NCBI RefSeq assembly: GCF_018200035.1
Contig: NZ_CP073581.1
Location: 1,112,501-1,176,500, forward strand
Reading direction: 5' to 3'
Source of the DNA: Sulfitobacter albidus
GTDB lineage: Bacteria > Pseudomonadota > Alphaproteobacteria > Rhodobacterales > Rhodobacteraceae
Length of the DNA stretch: 64,000 bases
The position numbers and the translations under genes are program-made. The notes under the pieces were generated by a model. The model did no database searches. It was not told the DNA's origin and saw nothing but the letters and a program-made list of their open reading frames with translations. Every line of letters starts with the position of its first letter. The first letter of the stretch is position 1. Positions 45,615 to 55,275 of the stretch are shown here, piece after piece.

Positions 45615-47630
45615 CTACAGCAGCGCTTTTGCCCGCTCCGCCACGGTCTCGGCGGTGATGCCGTATTTGACGAACAATTCTTCGGCGGGGGCGGAGGCGC
45701 CAAAGCTGTCCATCCCGACAAAATCGGCCTTGCCCCATTTGCCGCGCTCGCCCAGCAGCCACTGGTCCCAGCCTTGACGCACACCGGCCTCGACGCCGAC
45801 GCGCACGGCGCCACCGGGCAGCACCCGCTTGCGGTAGGCGTCGTCCTGCTGGGCAAAAAGCTCCATGCAGGGCATGGACACAACGCGCGTGCCGATGTCG
45901 TCTGCCTGCAACAGATCACGCGCGGCCAGCGCCACGGAAACCTCGGACCCGGTGGCGATCAGGATCACCTGACGCTTGCCCTCCGCATCTACCAGCGTAT
46001 AGGCGCCCTGCGCGCTGAGGTTCTTTGTCTTGTGCTCAAGGCGCACCGTGGGCAGCCCCTGACGGGTCAGGGACAGCACCGAGGGCGTCTCTTTTTGCGT
46101 CAATGCCAGCTCCCACGCCTCTGCCGTCTCGATCGTGTCGGCGGGGCGGAAGACCAGCGTGTTGGGCGTGCTGCGCGAGATTGCCAGATGCTCGACCGGC
46201 TGGTGGGTCGGGCCGTCCTCGCCCAGACCGATGCTGTCGTGGGTCATGACGTAGACGACGGGCTGTTTCATCAGCGCCGACAGGCGCATCGCGGGGCGCG
46301 CGTAGTCGGTGAAACACATGAACGTGCCCGAATAGGGGCGCACGCCGCCGTGCAGCACCATGCCGTTCATCGCACTTGCCATGCCATGCTCGCGGATCCC
46401 CCAATAGACATAGCGGCCCGCGCGGTTGTCGATGTCGAACACGCCCAGATCGGCGGTCTTGGTGTTGTTCGATCCCGTCAGATCGGCGGATCCGCCAACG
46501 GTTTCCGGCATGATCGGATTGATGACTTCAAGCACCTTTTCCGACGACGCACGGGTGGCGAGTTTCGGCGCCGTCTCGGACATCTGTTTTTTGAACGCCT
46601 TGATCGTTGCGCTCAGCTTTTTCGGCGGATCGAGGTCCAGCGCGCGGTTGAACGTCTCGCGTTTGGCGCGGGGCATCTTGTCAAACCGCTCTTCCCACGC
46701 GCGGCGGGCGTCGGCACCACGCGCGCCGATGGCTTCCCACTGTGATTTCACATCCTCCGGCACGTGGAACGGCGCGTGCGGCCAATCCCAGGCTTTTTTG
46801 GCGGCTTCGGCGGCATCCGCGTCGGTCAGCGCGCCGTGCCCTTTCGAGGTGTCCTGCGCCGCGTGACCAAGCGCGATATGCGTCTTGCAGGCGATCATGC
46901 TGGGGGTGTCGGTCTTTTTCGCGGCCGTCAGGGCGGCGTCGATCTCATCGGGGTTGTGGCCGTCGATTTCCTGCACGTCCCAGCCTGCGGCACGGAAGCG
47001 CGCGACCTGATCGGTGGTGTCCGACAGGGTGACGGGGCCGTCGATGGTGATGTTGTTGTTGTCCCACATCACGATGAGTTTGCTCAGCTTGTGACGGCCA
47101 GCGATGGTGATCGCCTCCTGGCTCACGCCTTCCATCAGGCAGCCGTCACCGGCGATGACATAGGTGTGGTGGTCGACGACCTTGGCCCCGTAGGTGGCGC
47201 GCTGGATCTCTTCGGCCATGGCAAAGCCTACGGAATTGGCGATGCCCTGACCCAACGGGCCTGTCGTGGTCTCGATCGCGTCGGCCAGGAAATTCTCGGG
47301 GTGGCCCGCCGTGCGCGCGCCCATCTGGCGAAAGTTCTTGATCTCCTCGATGGGAAACTGCGCGTCGCCCACCAGATGCAGCAGTGAATAGATCAGCATC
47401 GATCCATGGCCCGCCGACAGGATGAACCGGTCACGGTCTGGCCAGGTCGGCTGTGCCGCGTCGAATTTCAGATGTTTTTCAAACAGAACGGTCGCCACAT
47501 CGGCCATTCCGATGGGCATGCCCGAGTGACCGGAATTGGCGGCAATCACCGCGTCGAGCGTCAGCGCGCGGATGGCGCCCGCCTTTGACCAGTGATCGGG
47601 GTGGGCTGTGGCGAGGGCTTTGAGATCCAC
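45615..47630 (-). CDS. tkt: Transketolase
   Basis: Thiamine-diphosphate enzyme moving two-carbon units between sugar phosphates in the pentose phosphate pathway. 671 residues, full length. Motifs: [12 protein letters not shown] near residue 32, the ThDP site [13 protein letters not shown] through W-D-N-N-N-I-T (about residues 157-195), and the C-terminal G-V-R-P-Y-S-G-T-F block. A monocistronic gene with its own terminator. No GTTAGCG or other recognised operator is visible in the 228 bases upstream. Confidence 0.97.
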   Translation of the reverse strand: MDLKALATAHPDHWSKAGAIRALTLDAVIAANSGHSGMPIGMADVATVLFEKHLKFDAAQPTWPDRDRFILSAGHGSMLIYSLLHLVGDAQFPIEEIKNFRQMGARTAGHPENFLADAIETTTGPLGQGIANSVGFAMAEEIQRATYGAKVVDHHTYVIAGDGCLMEGVSQEAITIAGRHKLSKLIVMWDNNNITIDGPVTLSDTTDQVARFRAAGWDVQEIDGHNPDEIDAALTAAKKTDTPSMIACKTHIALGHAAQDTSKGHGALTDADAAEAAKKAWDWPHAPFHVPEDVKSQWEAIGARGADARRAWEERFDKMPRAKRETFNRALDLDPPKKLSATIKAFKKQMSETAPKLATRASSEKVLEVINPIMPETVGGSADLTGSNNTKTADLGVFDIDNRAGRYVYWGIREHGMASAMNGMVLHGGVRPYSGTFMCFTDYARPAMRLSALMKQPVVYVMTHDSIGLGEDGPTHQPVEHLAISRSTPNTLVFRPADTIETAEAWELALTQKETPSVLSLTRQGLPTVRLEHKTKNLSAQGAYTLVDAEGKRQVILIATGSEVSVALAARDLLQADDIGTRVVSMPCMELFAQQDDAYRKRVLPGGAVRVGVEAGVRQGWDQWLLGERGKWGKADFVGMDSFGASAPAEELFVKYGITAETVAERAKALL

Positions 47631-47858
47631 GGGCGGGGTGCTCCATTCGCTAGGGGATTTTGCGCCTCAATATCAGGGTGCCGCGAAAGATCAAGCGACC
47701 CCCGGCCCGTCGGTTTAAGGTCGCGGGGCAAGTGGCTGTTTACAAAGGCGGGCGGCGAATGCACCTTAGGACGCACTTGATCGGCCCCGCGCGGGCGGCG
47801 AGACGATTCGCCCGATGCGCCCAGCGGGCCGGGTGAAATCGAAAGGGTCGACCCGCGC

Positions 47859-48341
47859 ATGAGCGATATCGAAGAACTGCAACGCCGGATCACGGCGGCG
47901 ATGGATCAGATCGCCTTTGGCGTCGACCGCATCGCGGCCAAACCTGCCGCACCCGATCCCGACACCCTGCAACAGCTTGAGGACGAGCGTACCGCAAACG
48001 CCCAGTTGCAGGAGCGCGTGCGCGGTCTACGCACCAAATCCGAGGCGGAGCAGGCGCAGCTGCGCGCGGCACTCGACGAGGCCGAGGCGCGGATGGCGCA
48101 GCTCGATATCGAATTGCAGCGCGTGCGCCGCGCCAACGCGCAATTGGCCGATGCCTGCGCCGCGCTGCGCGAGGCCAATACAGAAGGGGTCGGCGAGCCG
48201 CATCTGATCAACAAGGCGATGCTCGCCGAGCTTGAGGGCCTGCGCGCCGCGCGCGCGGCGGATGTGGCCGAGGCGTCGGTGATCCTGGCCAGCCTGCAAC
48301 CGCTCATCGATCAATCCAGCCCCGCCGCGGAGGACAGCTGA
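47859..48341 (+). CDS. Coiled-coil protein upstream of zapA
   Basis: A 160-residue protein that is almost entirely coiled coil from residue 1 to about 115 (e.g. L-Q-R-R-I-T-A-A-M-D-Q-I and L-D-I-E-L-Q-R-V-R-R-A-N-A-Q-L), with no signal peptide. Its stop overlaps the zapA start by one base (TGATG). I recognise it only as a conserved neighbour of zapA in this group. A structural partner of ZapA or FtsZ at the division site is a reasonable guess from position; nothing in the sequence proves it. Confidence 0.75.
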   Translation: MSDIEELQRRITAAMDQIAFGVDRIAAKPAAPDPDTLQQLEDERTANAQLQERVRGLRTKSEAEQAQLRAALDEAEARMAQLDIELQRVRRANAQLADACAALREANTEGVGEPHLINKAMLAELEGLRAARAADVAEASVILASLQPLIDQSSPAAEDS

Positions 48342-48733
48342 TGCCCGAAGTCAAGATTTCCATCGGGGGCCGCCATTTCGATGTGGCCTGTCAGGAAGGC
48401 GAGGAAAGCTATCTGCACGCGGCGGCCAAGATGCTCGATGACGAGGCGCAGGTGCTCAGCGATCAGGTGGGCCGTCTGCCGGAGGCGCGCATGCTGCTGA
48501 TGGCGGGCCTGTTGCTGGCCGACAAGACCGCCAGCGTCGAGGACAAGATCGTCGAGGTCCGCGCGGAGTTGGCCGAGCGCGAGGCGGAGCTGGAAGGGCT
48601 GCGCAACGTCGTGATCGAGCCCGAGCGGATCGAGGTGCCCGTGGTGCCGCAATCGGTCACCGACACGCTGGCCGAGATTGCCGCGCGTGCGGAATCGCTG
48701 GCCGCCGAAGTGGACGAGAAAACCGGCGACTGA
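48341..48733 (+). CDS. zapA: Cell division protein ZapA
   Basis: FtsZ-bundling protein of the early divisome. 130 residues, longer than the roughly 110 of the E. coli protein. N-terminal domain motif V-K-I-S-I-G-G-R-H-F-D-V-A-C (residues 4-17), then A-A-A-K-M-L-D-D-E-A (about residues 28-37), and a C-terminal helix (about 55-130) that would form the tetramer coiled coil. Translationally coupled to the coiled-coil gene before it. Converges on the VOC gene. Confidence 0.92.
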   Translation: MPEVKISIGGRHFDVACQEGEESYLHAAAKMLDDEAQVLSDQVGRLPEARMLLMAGLLLADKTASVEDKIVEVRAELAEREAELEGLRNVVIEPERIEVPVVPQSVTDTLAEIAARAESLAAEVDEKTGD

Positions 48734-48742
48734 CCGGCGCGC

Positions 48743-49159
48743 TCAGTTGTCGCGGCCCGGCTCATCGGGATTGCTGGAAAACAACGCGATCTTGTTGCCC
48801 TGCGGGTCGCGCAGATAGCTCACGTAGAAGTTTGCGCCGTAGTTGGGGCGAAAGCCCGGCCGCCCCTCATCCGCGCCACCGGCGGCGACGGCAGCGGCGT
48901 GCAGATCGCGCACCTGCTGCTGGCTGGAAGCCTCAAAGGCTACCATCGCCCCGTTGCCGGCGGTCGCAGGCCCACCGTCGAACGTGGGTTTTACGTAGAA
49001 ATCCGGCAGTGAGGGCCGCGCGCCCTCGGCCACGGGCAGGACAAAGCTGAGCCCCTCGGGCCCTTCGTGCACCCCATAGCCAAGCGCGGGCAGAAGCGCG
49101 GTATAAAAGCGCCGTGCGAGGGCGATGTCATCGGCGCCGACGGTGACATAGGAAATCAT
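48743..49159 (-). CDS. VOC family (glyoxalase-like) protein
   Basis: A 138-residue vicinal oxygen chelate protein with two beta-alpha-beta-beta-beta modules. Visible: MISYVTVGADDIALARRFYT, then M-V-A-F-E-A near residue 73 and F-Y-V-S-Y-L-R-D-P-Q-G-N-K-I-A near the C-terminus, the latter the standard glyoxalase strand. Metal ligands are incomplete by eye, so enzyme activity is uncertain. The ATG at 49159 follows GGAAGGACC. It lies downstream of the grxD-bolA group on the same strand but after a terminator. Confidence 0.88.
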   Translation of the reverse strand: MISYVTVGADDIALARRFYTALLPALGYGVHEGPEGLSFVLPVAEGARPSLPDFYVKPTFDGGPATAGNGAMVAFEASSQQQVRDLHAAAVAAGGADEGRPGFRPNYGANFYVSYLRDPQGNKIALFSSNPDEPGRDN

Positions 49160-49190
49160 GGTGGTCCTTCCGGGGCCGTGTGGCCCCCAT

Positions 49191-49224
49191 AAAAAACGCG
49201 CCCACGGGTCTGTCGCGGGCGCGT
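49191..49224 (-). terminator. Terminator after grxD
   Basis: Arms ACGCGCCC (49196-49203) and GGGCGCGT (49217-49224), then on the minus strand six T residues. It lies 25 bases after the grxD stop and separates grxD from the VOC gene. Confidence 0.85.
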
Positions 49225-49248
49225 CTATAAGCGAACCGGCAAGAAGCC

Positions 49249-49611
49249 TCAGCCGTTGGCTTCGCGGATCTTGTCGGCGGCATCCTTGTCGAAACTCACG
49301 CCGTTTTCCGCAAAAAGCGTATCCAGCTCGCCCGACAGCGTCATCTCGGTGATGATGTCGCAACCCCCCACGAATTCGCCTTTCACGTAGAGCTGCGGGA
49401 TCGTCGGCCAGTCCGAGAAATCCTTGATCCCTTGGCGGATGTTTTCGTCGGCCAGCACGTTTACGTCGGAATACTCCACGCCCATGTAGTTCAGCACACC
49501 GGCCACGCGGCTGGAAAATCCGCACTGCGGCATTTCCTTGGTGCCTTTCATGAACAGCACGACATCGCTGCCGCTGACCGTTTCCTGGATCTGTGTCTGT
49601 GCGTCGCTCAT
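49249..49611 (-). CDS. grxD: Monothiol glutaredoxin, Grx4 type
   Basis: Monothiol glutaredoxin (120 residues) that binds and transfers [2Fe-2S] clusters, often together with a BolA protein. Active site C-G-F-S is seen in M-P-Q-C-G-F-S-S-R (about residues 29-37); the glutathione and cluster-binding [18 protein letters not shown] is complete (about residues 69-86). The ATG overlaps the stop of a 38-residue ORF (ATGA). The BolA gene lies just upstream, in line with a Grx4-BolA pair. Confidence 0.96.
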   Translation of the reverse strand: MSDAQTQIQETVSGSDVVLFMKGTKEMPQCGFSSRVAGVLNYMGVEYSDVNVLADENIRQGIKDFSDWPTIPQLYVKGEFVGGCDIITEMTLSGELDTLFAENGVSFDKDAADKIREANG

Positions 49612-49724
49612 TGGTCTTTCCTTACCGGCACGGGGATGGGCCGTTCATTCGGTGTTGGCATCGCCCGCCACAGGGCTGCGGCGCCAAGGGCGCCGAGCAC
49701 GGCGATGAGGGTGAAAAGGGTCAT
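49608..49724 (-). CDS. 38-residue membrane peptide between bolA and grxD
   Basis: A very short [23 protein letters not shown] then a Pro-rich tail ending R-K-D-Q. Residues 3-20 would span the membrane once. A GGAGAGACCGAC ribosome site precedes the ATG, and the TGA overlaps the grxD ATG, so translation should be coupled. The good ribosome site and the overlap are the evidence that it is real; no family is recognised. Confidence 0.5.
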   Translation of the reverse strand: MTLFTLIAVLGALGAAALWRAMPTPNERPIPVPVRKDQ

Positions 49725-49752
49725 GTCGGTCTCTCCTGATTGCGGGAAACGG

Positions 49753-49989
49753 TTAATCGGGTGCGCGGGTGGTCAGCGCCAATGCGTGCAGATCGCCCGC
49801 CGGCCCGTCCATCTTGCCCTTGAGGGCGGCGTAGACGGCGCGCTGCTGCTGCACGCGGTTCTTGCCGCGAAAGCTTTCATCGACGACCATCGCGGCCATA
49901 TGCACCCCGTCGCTGCCCTGAACCTCGATCTGCGCGTCGGGAAACGAGGCGCGCAAAAGCTCTTCGATCTCGTGGGCCTGCATGGGCAT
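49753..49989 (-). CDS. BolA family protein
   Basis: A 78-residue BolA/IbaG protein, a partner of monothiol glutaredoxin in iron-sulfur sensing or transfer. Begins MPMQAHEIEELLRASFPDA; the class II KH-like fold is shown by I-E-V-Q-G-S-D-G-V-H-M-A-A-M-V-V (about residues 22-37) and the conserved H-A-L-A-L near the end. I chose 49989 because AAGGAG lies eight bases upstream; the ATG at 49983 is a close alternative. The frame is open 51 codons further upstream. First gene of the bolA-small ORF-grxD group. Confidence 0.9.
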   Translation of the reverse strand: MPMQAHEIEELLRASFPDAQIEVQGSDGVHMAAMVVDESFRGKNRVQQQRAVYAALKGKMDGPAGDLHALALTTRAPD

Positions 49990-50153
49990 GGGGCGGTCTC
50001 CTTGGGCTGTCTTGGCCAAGATGTAGTCGTGCGGGCAGGCGGGTGCAAGATGCTGTGCCGCCGCATCGACGGGCCTTGCATCCACCAAAGTATTATTTGA
50101 CGATCCGGCCCCGACCTCCGACAAACGGAGCCTGTCACTCAAGGAGCGCGCCC

Positions 50154-51122
50154 ATGAACACTCTTACCGGAGCCCCCGAACAGGCGCTTGCCTGGATCCG
50201 CGCCGGGCGGCGCGCGGCGCTTGCGACGGTGGTGGAAACATGGGGTTCCGCGCCCCGGCGCACGGGCGCACAGATGGTCGTCGCGGACGATGGCGCGATG
50301 GAGGGGTCGGTTTCGGGCGGCTGCGTCGAGGGGGCCGTAGTGCTCGAAGCGCTTGAGGCGTTGGAGGAGGGCGCCTGCAAGCTGCTCGAATACGGGGTCA
50401 GCGACGGCGACGCCTTTGCCGTGGGCCTCGCCTGCGGCGGTACGATCCGCGTGCTGGTCGAACCCATCGGCGCGGGCGGGATGCCCCAGGACATGCTCGA
50501 AGAGCTGGTCGCCCACCGGGCCGCGCGCCGTGCCGTGGCCTATGAGGTGCGCCTTGATGGCAGCGCCCGGCGGCTGGTGACTGAGGGCCATGCAGAGCGC
50601 TTTGCCAAGGACCGCTCGGGCGTGGAGGCGGATGGCGATACCTTTGTCGCCCTGCACAATCCGCCGTTGCGGCTGGCGATCGTGGGGGCGGTGCACATCG
50701 CGCAGGCGCTGGTGCCGATGGCGCAGATCGCGGGCTTTGACGCGGTGGTGGTCGATCCGCGCGAGGCCTTCGGCGCGCCCGCGCGCTTTCCGGGCGCACG
50801 GGTGCTGAACGACTGGCCCGATGCGGCGCTGGCGGAGGTGGGCCTCGACGCGCGCACGGCGCTGGTGCTGCTGACCCATGACCCCAAACTCGACGATCCG
50901 GCGCTGCTGCTGGCGCTGCGCTCGCCCGCGTTCTACATCGGTGCGCTGGGATCGAAACGCACCCACGCCGCGCGGGTGGCGCGGATGGAGGAGGCGGGGT
51001 TCGATGCCGACACCATCGCGCGCATCCACGGTCCCGTGGGCCTTGATATCGGCGCGGCCAGCCCGCCCGAGATCGCCGTCTCGATCCTTGCGCAGATGAT
51101 CGACCGGTTGCGCCGCGCGTGA
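50154..51122 (+). CDS. XdhC/CoxI family maturation protein
   Basis: XdhC-type protein (322 residues) that helps load the sulfurated molybdenum cofactor into xanthine dehydrogenase-family enzymes. N-terminal XdhC_CoxI domain with A-T-V-V-E-T-W-G-S-A-P-R-R-T-G and G-S-V-S-G-G-C-V-E-G (about residues 23-66); C-terminal Rossmann domain (about 175-300) with V-D-P-R-E-A-F and G-A-L-G-S-K-R-T-H. AAGGAG precedes the ATG at 50154. Its stop overlaps the GTG of the next gene, and coxSLM follow, so it likely serves that enzyme. Confidence 0.92.
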   Translation: MNTLTGAPEQALAWIRAGRRAALATVVETWGSAPRRTGAQMVVADDGAMEGSVSGGCVEGAVVLEALEALEEGACKLLEYGVSDGDAFAVGLACGGTIRVLVEPIGAGGMPQDMLEELVAHRAARRAVAYEVRLDGSARRLVTEGHAERFAKDRSGVEADGDTFVALHNPPLRLAIVGAVHIAQALVPMAQIAGFDAVVVDPREAFGAPARFPGARVLNDWPDAALAEVGLDARTALVLLTHDPKLDDPALLLALRSPAFYIGALGSKRTHAARVARMEEAGFDADTIARIHGPVGLDIGAASPPEIAVSILAQMIDRLRRA

Positions 51123-52126
51123 AATTCGGGGCCGTTCCCACCGCTGAAGCTGTCGGGGCCATCCTTGCCCACTCCGTGCCCGTCGATGGGCGGCGCCTGC
51201 GCAAAGGAATCACGCTGACGCAAGCGGACATTGCGGATCTGACGGCGGCAGGGGTGGCGGAGGTCATCGTCGCGCGCTTGTCGCAGCGCGACGTGCATGA
51301 GAACGCCGCCGCCGATCTGCTGGCCGATGCGCTGCTGGCGGACGCGCGGGGCCTGACACGCTCGGCGGCGTTCACCGGACGCGTGAACTTGCTGGCCGAA
51401 GGGGCAGGGGTGGTGCGGCTGGACGCGGCGGCCATTGCCGCGATCAACGCGATCGATCCGATGATCACCATCGCCACCGTGCCTGATTTCCAGCAAATGC
51501 GCGCCGGTGGCATGGTCGCCACGATCAAGATCATCTCCTACGCCGTGGACCGCACCGCGCTGGAGCGCGCCATCGCGCAGGCCCGTGGCGCGCTGACGCT
51601 GCACCGCCCGCAGATCGGTGCGGCGACGCTTGTCATCACCGACATTCCCGGCGGCGCGGGCGACAAGGGGCGCGAGGCGATTGCGGCAAGGCTCGACGCG
51701 CTGGAGGTGGCCCTGACGCAAACCGTGCGCGTGCCCCACGAAACGGCGGCACTGGCGGGCGCGATTGCGGCCGTGCAAACACCGCTGACGCTGATCCTCA
51801 CCGGCTCTGCAACCTCTGACGCACATGACGTGGGCCCCGAAGCGCTGCGCGCGGCGGGTGGCACGGTCACGCGCTTCGGGATGCCGGTTGATCCGGGCAA
51901 TCTGCTGTTTCTGGGGGTGCGTGCGGGCCGGGCGGTGATCGGCCTGCCCGGCTGCGCGCGCGCGCCGGCGCTCAATGGCGCCGATTGGGTGCTGTCGCGG
52001 CTGGTCTGTGGGATCGAGGTAAGTGCAGAGGATATCGCGGCGATGGGCGTGGGCGGATTGCTCAAGGAAATTCCGACGCGGCCGCAACCCCGCCGGGGCC
52101 CCGCGCCAAAAGCCTCTGAGACCTAG
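51119..52126 (+). CDS. Molybdopterin-binding (MoeA/MogA-like) protein
   Basis: A 335-residue protein with an N-terminal region resembling MoeA (A-H-S-V-P-V-D-G-R-R-L-R-K-G, about residues 17-30) and a MoCF molybdopterin-binding domain (about 165-310): V-I-T-D-I-P-G-G, L-I-L-T-G-S-A-T-S and G-L-P-G-C-A-R-A-P-A. It probably acts in molybdenum-cofactor handling, for instance modifying or delivering cofactor to the Cox enzyme encoded downstream. The GTG start overlaps the XdhC stop (GTGA). The precise reaction is not known. Confidence 0.82.
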   Translation: MKFGAVPTAEAVGAILAHSVPVDGRRLRKGITLTQADIADLTAAGVAEVIVARLSQRDVHENAAADLLADALLADARGLTRSAAFTGRVNLLAEGAGVVRLDAAAIAAINAIDPMITIATVPDFQQMRAGGMVATIKIISYAVDRTALERAIAQARGALTLHRPQIGAATLVITDIPGGAGDKGREAIAARLDALEVALTQTVRVPHETAALAGAIAAVQTPLTLILTGSATSDAHDVGPEALRAAGGTVTRFGMPVDPGNLLFLGVRAGRAVIGLPGCARAPALNGADWVLSRLVCGIEVSAEDIAAMGVGGLLKEIPTRPQPRRGPAPKASET

Positions 52127-52262
52127 GTCGGAGATACGACCAAAGTACCCCGGTCCCGACACCCATGTGACCCGCAGCCCCTCAGTTTTCGGGTTCTCAA
52201 CTGCCGGGGTGCGTGCTTAACTCACTTCAATCTCAAAAAAACAATCGTCTGGGAGGACATTG

Positions 52263-52748
52263 ATGACCGAAGTTTCGATGACCGTGAACGGAAAGGCCGT
52301 CAAAGGCAGCGCCGAGGGGCGCACGCTGTTGGTGCAATTCCTGCGCGAAGAGCTGGGGCTGACCGGCACCCACGTGGGCTGCGATACCAGCCAATGCGGC
52401 GCCTGCGTGGTGCATGTGAACGGGCAGGCGGTCAAATCCTGCTCGATGCTGGCCGTGGAGGCCGAGGGCGCCGAGGTGGCGACGATCGAGGGGCAGGCGG
52501 CGCCAGACGGCACGCTCAACACCATTCAGGCCGCCTTTCAGGAGCATCACGGGCTTCAGTGCGGATTCTGCACGCCGGGCATGGTGATGTCGGCGGCGGC
52601 CCTGCTCAAGGAAAACCCCAAGCCTTCGGAGGCCGAGGTACGCCACTACCTCGACGGCAATATCTGCCGCTGCACCGGATATCACAACATCGTAAAGGCG
52701 ATCATGGCCGCATCCGGTCAGGACGTCGGCGCCATCGCGGCGGAATAA
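52263..52748 (+). CDS. coxS: Xanthine dehydrogenase-family [2Fe-2S] subunit (CoxS-like)
   Basis: Small iron-sulfur subunit (161 residues) with two [2Fe-2S] clusters. Ligands: C-D-T-S-Q-C-G-A-C plus the distal K-S-C (plant-ferredoxin type, about residues 41-62) and C-G-F-C, C-R-C-T-G-Y (four-helix type, about residues 101-141). The ATG at 52263 has GGAGG six bases upstream; a TTG just before it is in frame but not needed. First gene of coxS-coxL-coxM, the order typical of form II enzymes. Confidence 0.95.
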   Translation: MTEVSMTVNGKAVKGSAEGRTLLVQFLREELGLTGTHVGCDTSQCGACVVHVNGQAVKSCSMLAVEAEGAEVATIEGQAAPDGTLNTIQAAFQEHHGLQCGFCTPGMVMSAAALLKENPKPSEAEVRHYLDGNICRCTGYHNIVKAIMAASGQDVGAIAAE

Positions 52749-52815
52749 CACGCGGAATATCAAATAGAAAACGGGTGCGCCCTTGACGCGCATCCCCCCC
52801 AAGGGAGGAATTCAA

Positions 52816-55179
52816 ATGCCAAAGGATAGTGGTATCGGCGCCAGCTCGAAGCGGCGCGAGGACGTCCGGTTTCTGACCGGCGACGGCAATTATACGGATG
52901 ATATCAATATAGCGGGTCAGGCGCATGTGTTCTTTCTGCGCTCGGACATCGCGCACGGAACGATCACCTCCATCGACACCTCGGCCGCCGACGGCATGCC
53001 CGGTGTGGTCAAGGTGTTTACGGCCGCCGATTTCGAAGGGGTCGGATCGATTCCCTGCGGCTGGCAGGTGACCGACAAGCACGGTGAGCCGATGCAGGAG
53101 CCCAAGCACCCCGTGCTGGCCGAGGGCAAGGTGCGCCACGTGGGCGAACCCATCGCCGCCGTCGTCGCCGAAACACTGGAACAGGCGCGCGACGCCGCCG
53201 AAGCGATTGTCGTCGACATCGACGAGCTGCCGGCGGTCGTGAACATGAAGGAAGCCGTCAAGGACGGCGCGCCAAAGGTGCACGACGATCTGACGTCGAA
53301 CCTGTGCTATGACTGGGGGTTCGTCGAGGAAAACAAGGGCGCCGTCGACGAGGCGTTCGAGAAGGCCGCGCATGTCACCACGCTTGAGCTGACCAACAAC
53401 CGTCTGGTCGCCAACCCGATGGAGCCGCGCGTGGCGGTGGGCGACTATGCCCGCGGCACGGGCGATCACACGCTCTATACCACCTCGCAGAACCCGCATG
53501 TGATCCGCCTGTTGATGGGCGCCTTCGTGCTGGGCATCCCCGAGCACAAGCTGCGCGTTGTCGCCCCCGACGTGGGCGGCGGTTTCGGCACCAAGATCTT
53601 CCACTATCAGGAAGAAGCGTTCGTCACCTTCGCGGCCAAGGCGTGCAACCGCGCGATCAAATGGACGTCGAGCCGATCCGAGGCGTTCATGTCGGACGCC
53701 CACGGGCGCGACCACGTCACCAAGATCGAACTGGCACTGGACGCGGAGAATAACTTTACCGCGATCCGCACCGATACCTACGCCAACATGGGCGCGTATC
53801 TGTCCACGTTTGCGCCATCGGTGCCCACATGGCTGCACGGCACGCTGATGGCCGGGAACTACAAGACGCCGCTGATCTACGTGAACGTAAAGGCAGTGTT
53901 CACTAACACGGTACCGGTTGATGCCTACCGCGGTGCGGGGCGCCCCGAGGCGACCTATCAGCTGGAGCGTCTGGTCGATAAGGCCGCGCATGAGCTCAAG
54001 GTCGATCCCATCGCCCTGCGGCGCCAGAACTTCATCACCGAATTCCCCTATGCCACGCCCGTGGCGGTCGAATACGACACCGGGGATTATCACGCGACGA
54101 TGGACAAGCTCGAAGAGATGGTGGACCGCGCCGGTTTCGACGCCCGCCGCAAGGAGAGCGAAGCCAATGGCAAGCTGCGCGGGTTTGGCGTGAACTGCTA
54201 CATCGAGGCCTGCGGCATCGCGCCGTCGAACCTCGTGGGGCAGCTCGGCGCGCGTGCGGGTCTCTATGAAAGCTGCACGGTACGGGTGAACGCCACCGGT
54301 GGTCTGGTCGTGATGACCGGCAGCCACTCGCACGGGCAGGGGCACGAGACTTCGTTTGCTCAAGTCGTGGCCGAGATGATCGGCATCGACGAGAATATGG
54401 TCGAGATCGTGCACGGCGACACCTCCAAGGTGCCGATGGGCATGGGCACCTACGGCTCGCGCTCGCTGGCCGTCGGCGGCTCTGCCATGGTGCGCGCCAC
54501 GGAAAAGATCATTGCCAAGGCGCGCAAGATCGCGTCGCACCTGCTGGAAGCCTCGGAAGGGGATGTGGAGCTCAAGGACGGGGCGTTCACCGTCGCGGGC
54601 ACGGATAAATCCGTGGCCTGGGGTGACGTGACGCTCGCGGCCTACGTGCCGCACAACTACCCGCTCGAGGATATCGAGCCGGGCCTGGAGGAAACCGCGT
54701 TCTACGACCCGGCAAACTTTACCTACCCCTCGGGCGCCTATGCCTGCGAGGTGGAGCTGGATCCCGAAACCGGCCATGTCACCATCGAACGCTTTGCGGC
54801 GGCCGATGATTTCGGCAATATCGTCAACCCGATGATCGTCACCGGGCAGGTGCACGGTGGTCTGGCGCAGGGGATCGGGCAGGCGCTGCTTGAGAACTGT
54901 GCCTATGACGAAAACGGGCAACTGCTGAGCGCGTCCTACATGGATTACGCCATGCCGCGCGCCAGCGATCTGCCGATGTTCGATGTGGATCATTCCTGCC
55001 AGACGCCCTGCACGCACAACCCGCTGGGGGTGAAGGGCTGCGGGGAGGCGGGCGCCATCGGCTCGCCGCCGGCGGTGGTCAATGCCGTGCTCGACGCGAT
55101 GCGGTCGGGCGGCAAGGATGTGGGCCACATCGACATGCCCGTCTCGCCCGCCCGTGTCTGGGACGCGATGAACGGCTGA
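52816..55179 (+). CDS. coxL: Molybdenum hydroxylase large subunit, form II CoxL-like
   Basis: Large molybdenum-cofactor subunit (787 residues) of the xanthine oxidase / CO dehydrogenase family. The active-site loop reads A-Y-R-G-A-G-R (about residues 373-379), the form II version; true CO dehydrogenase (form I) has A-Y-R-C-S-F-R. The form II loop means CO oxidation should not be assumed, and another hydroxylation substrate is likely. Cofactor motifs G-G-G-F-G-T-K and C-G-E-A-G-A-I-G are intact. Start 52816 ([16 protein letters not shown]) has GGGAGG upstream. Confidence 0.93.
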   Translation: MPKDSGIGASSKRREDVRFLTGDGNYTDDINIAGQAHVFFLRSDIAHGTITSIDTSAADGMPGVVKVFTAADFEGVGSIPCGWQVTDKHGEPMQEPKHPVLAEGKVRHVGEPIAAVVAETLEQARDAAEAIVVDIDELPAVVNMKEAVKDGAPKVHDDLTSNLCYDWGFVEENKGAVDEAFEKAAHVTTLELTNNRLVANPMEPRVAVGDYARGTGDHTLYTTSQNPHVIRLLMGAFVLGIPEHKLRVVAPDVGGGFGTKIFHYQEEAFVTFAAKACNRAIKWTSSRSEAFMSDAHGRDHVTKIELALDAENNFTAIRTDTYANMGAYLSTFAPSVPTWLHGTLMAGNYKTPLIYVNVKAVFTNTVPVDAYRGAGRPEATYQLERLVDKAAHELKVDPIALRRQNFITEFPYATPVAVEYDTGDYHATMDKLEEMVDRAGFDARRKESEANGKLRGFGVNCYIEACGIAPSNLVGQLGARAGLYESCTVRVNATGGLVVMTGSHSHGQGHETSFAQVVAEMIGIDENMVEIVHGDTSKVPMGMGTYGSRSLAVGGSAMVRATEKIIAKARKIASHLLEASEGDVELKDGAFTVAGTDKSVAWGDVTLAAYVPHNYPLEDIEPGLEETAFYDPANFTYPSGAYACEVELDPETGHVTIERFAAADDFGNIVNPMIVTGQVHGGLAQGIGQALLENCAYDENGQLLSASYMDYAMPRASDLPMFDVDHSCQTPCTHNPLGVKGCGEAGAIGSPPAVVNAVLDAMRSGGKDVGHIDMPVSPARVWDAMNG

Positions 55180-55220
55180 TCTCACCCGCGACCGGTGTCC
55201 ACGGGGCATCGGTCGCGCAG

Positions 55221-55243
55221 AGGTATTTATGAAAGGGTGCAGG
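55221..55243 (+). repeat. 23-base dispersed repeat, copy 4
   Basis: AGGTATTT, two variable bases (AT), then GAAAGGGTGCAGG, in the 96-base gap between coxL and coxM, 32 bases before the coxM start. Two or three bases differ from copies 1 and 3. Confidence 0.7.
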
Positions 55244-55275
55244 GAAAGACCGGCGCACCCCGAAAGGAAGGCAAG

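Noticed and set aside
47631..47858. A 6S RNA gene near zapA
   Set aside because: 6S RNA is often near zapA in proteobacteria, but the gap upstream of the zapA operon shows no long hairpin with a central bubble, and downstream only nine bases separate zapA from the VOC gene.
52816..55179. CO dehydrogenase function for the cox genes
   Set aside because: The active-site loop is the form II type (A-Y-R-G-A-G-R) without the CO-specific C-S-F residues, so CO oxidation is not assigned.
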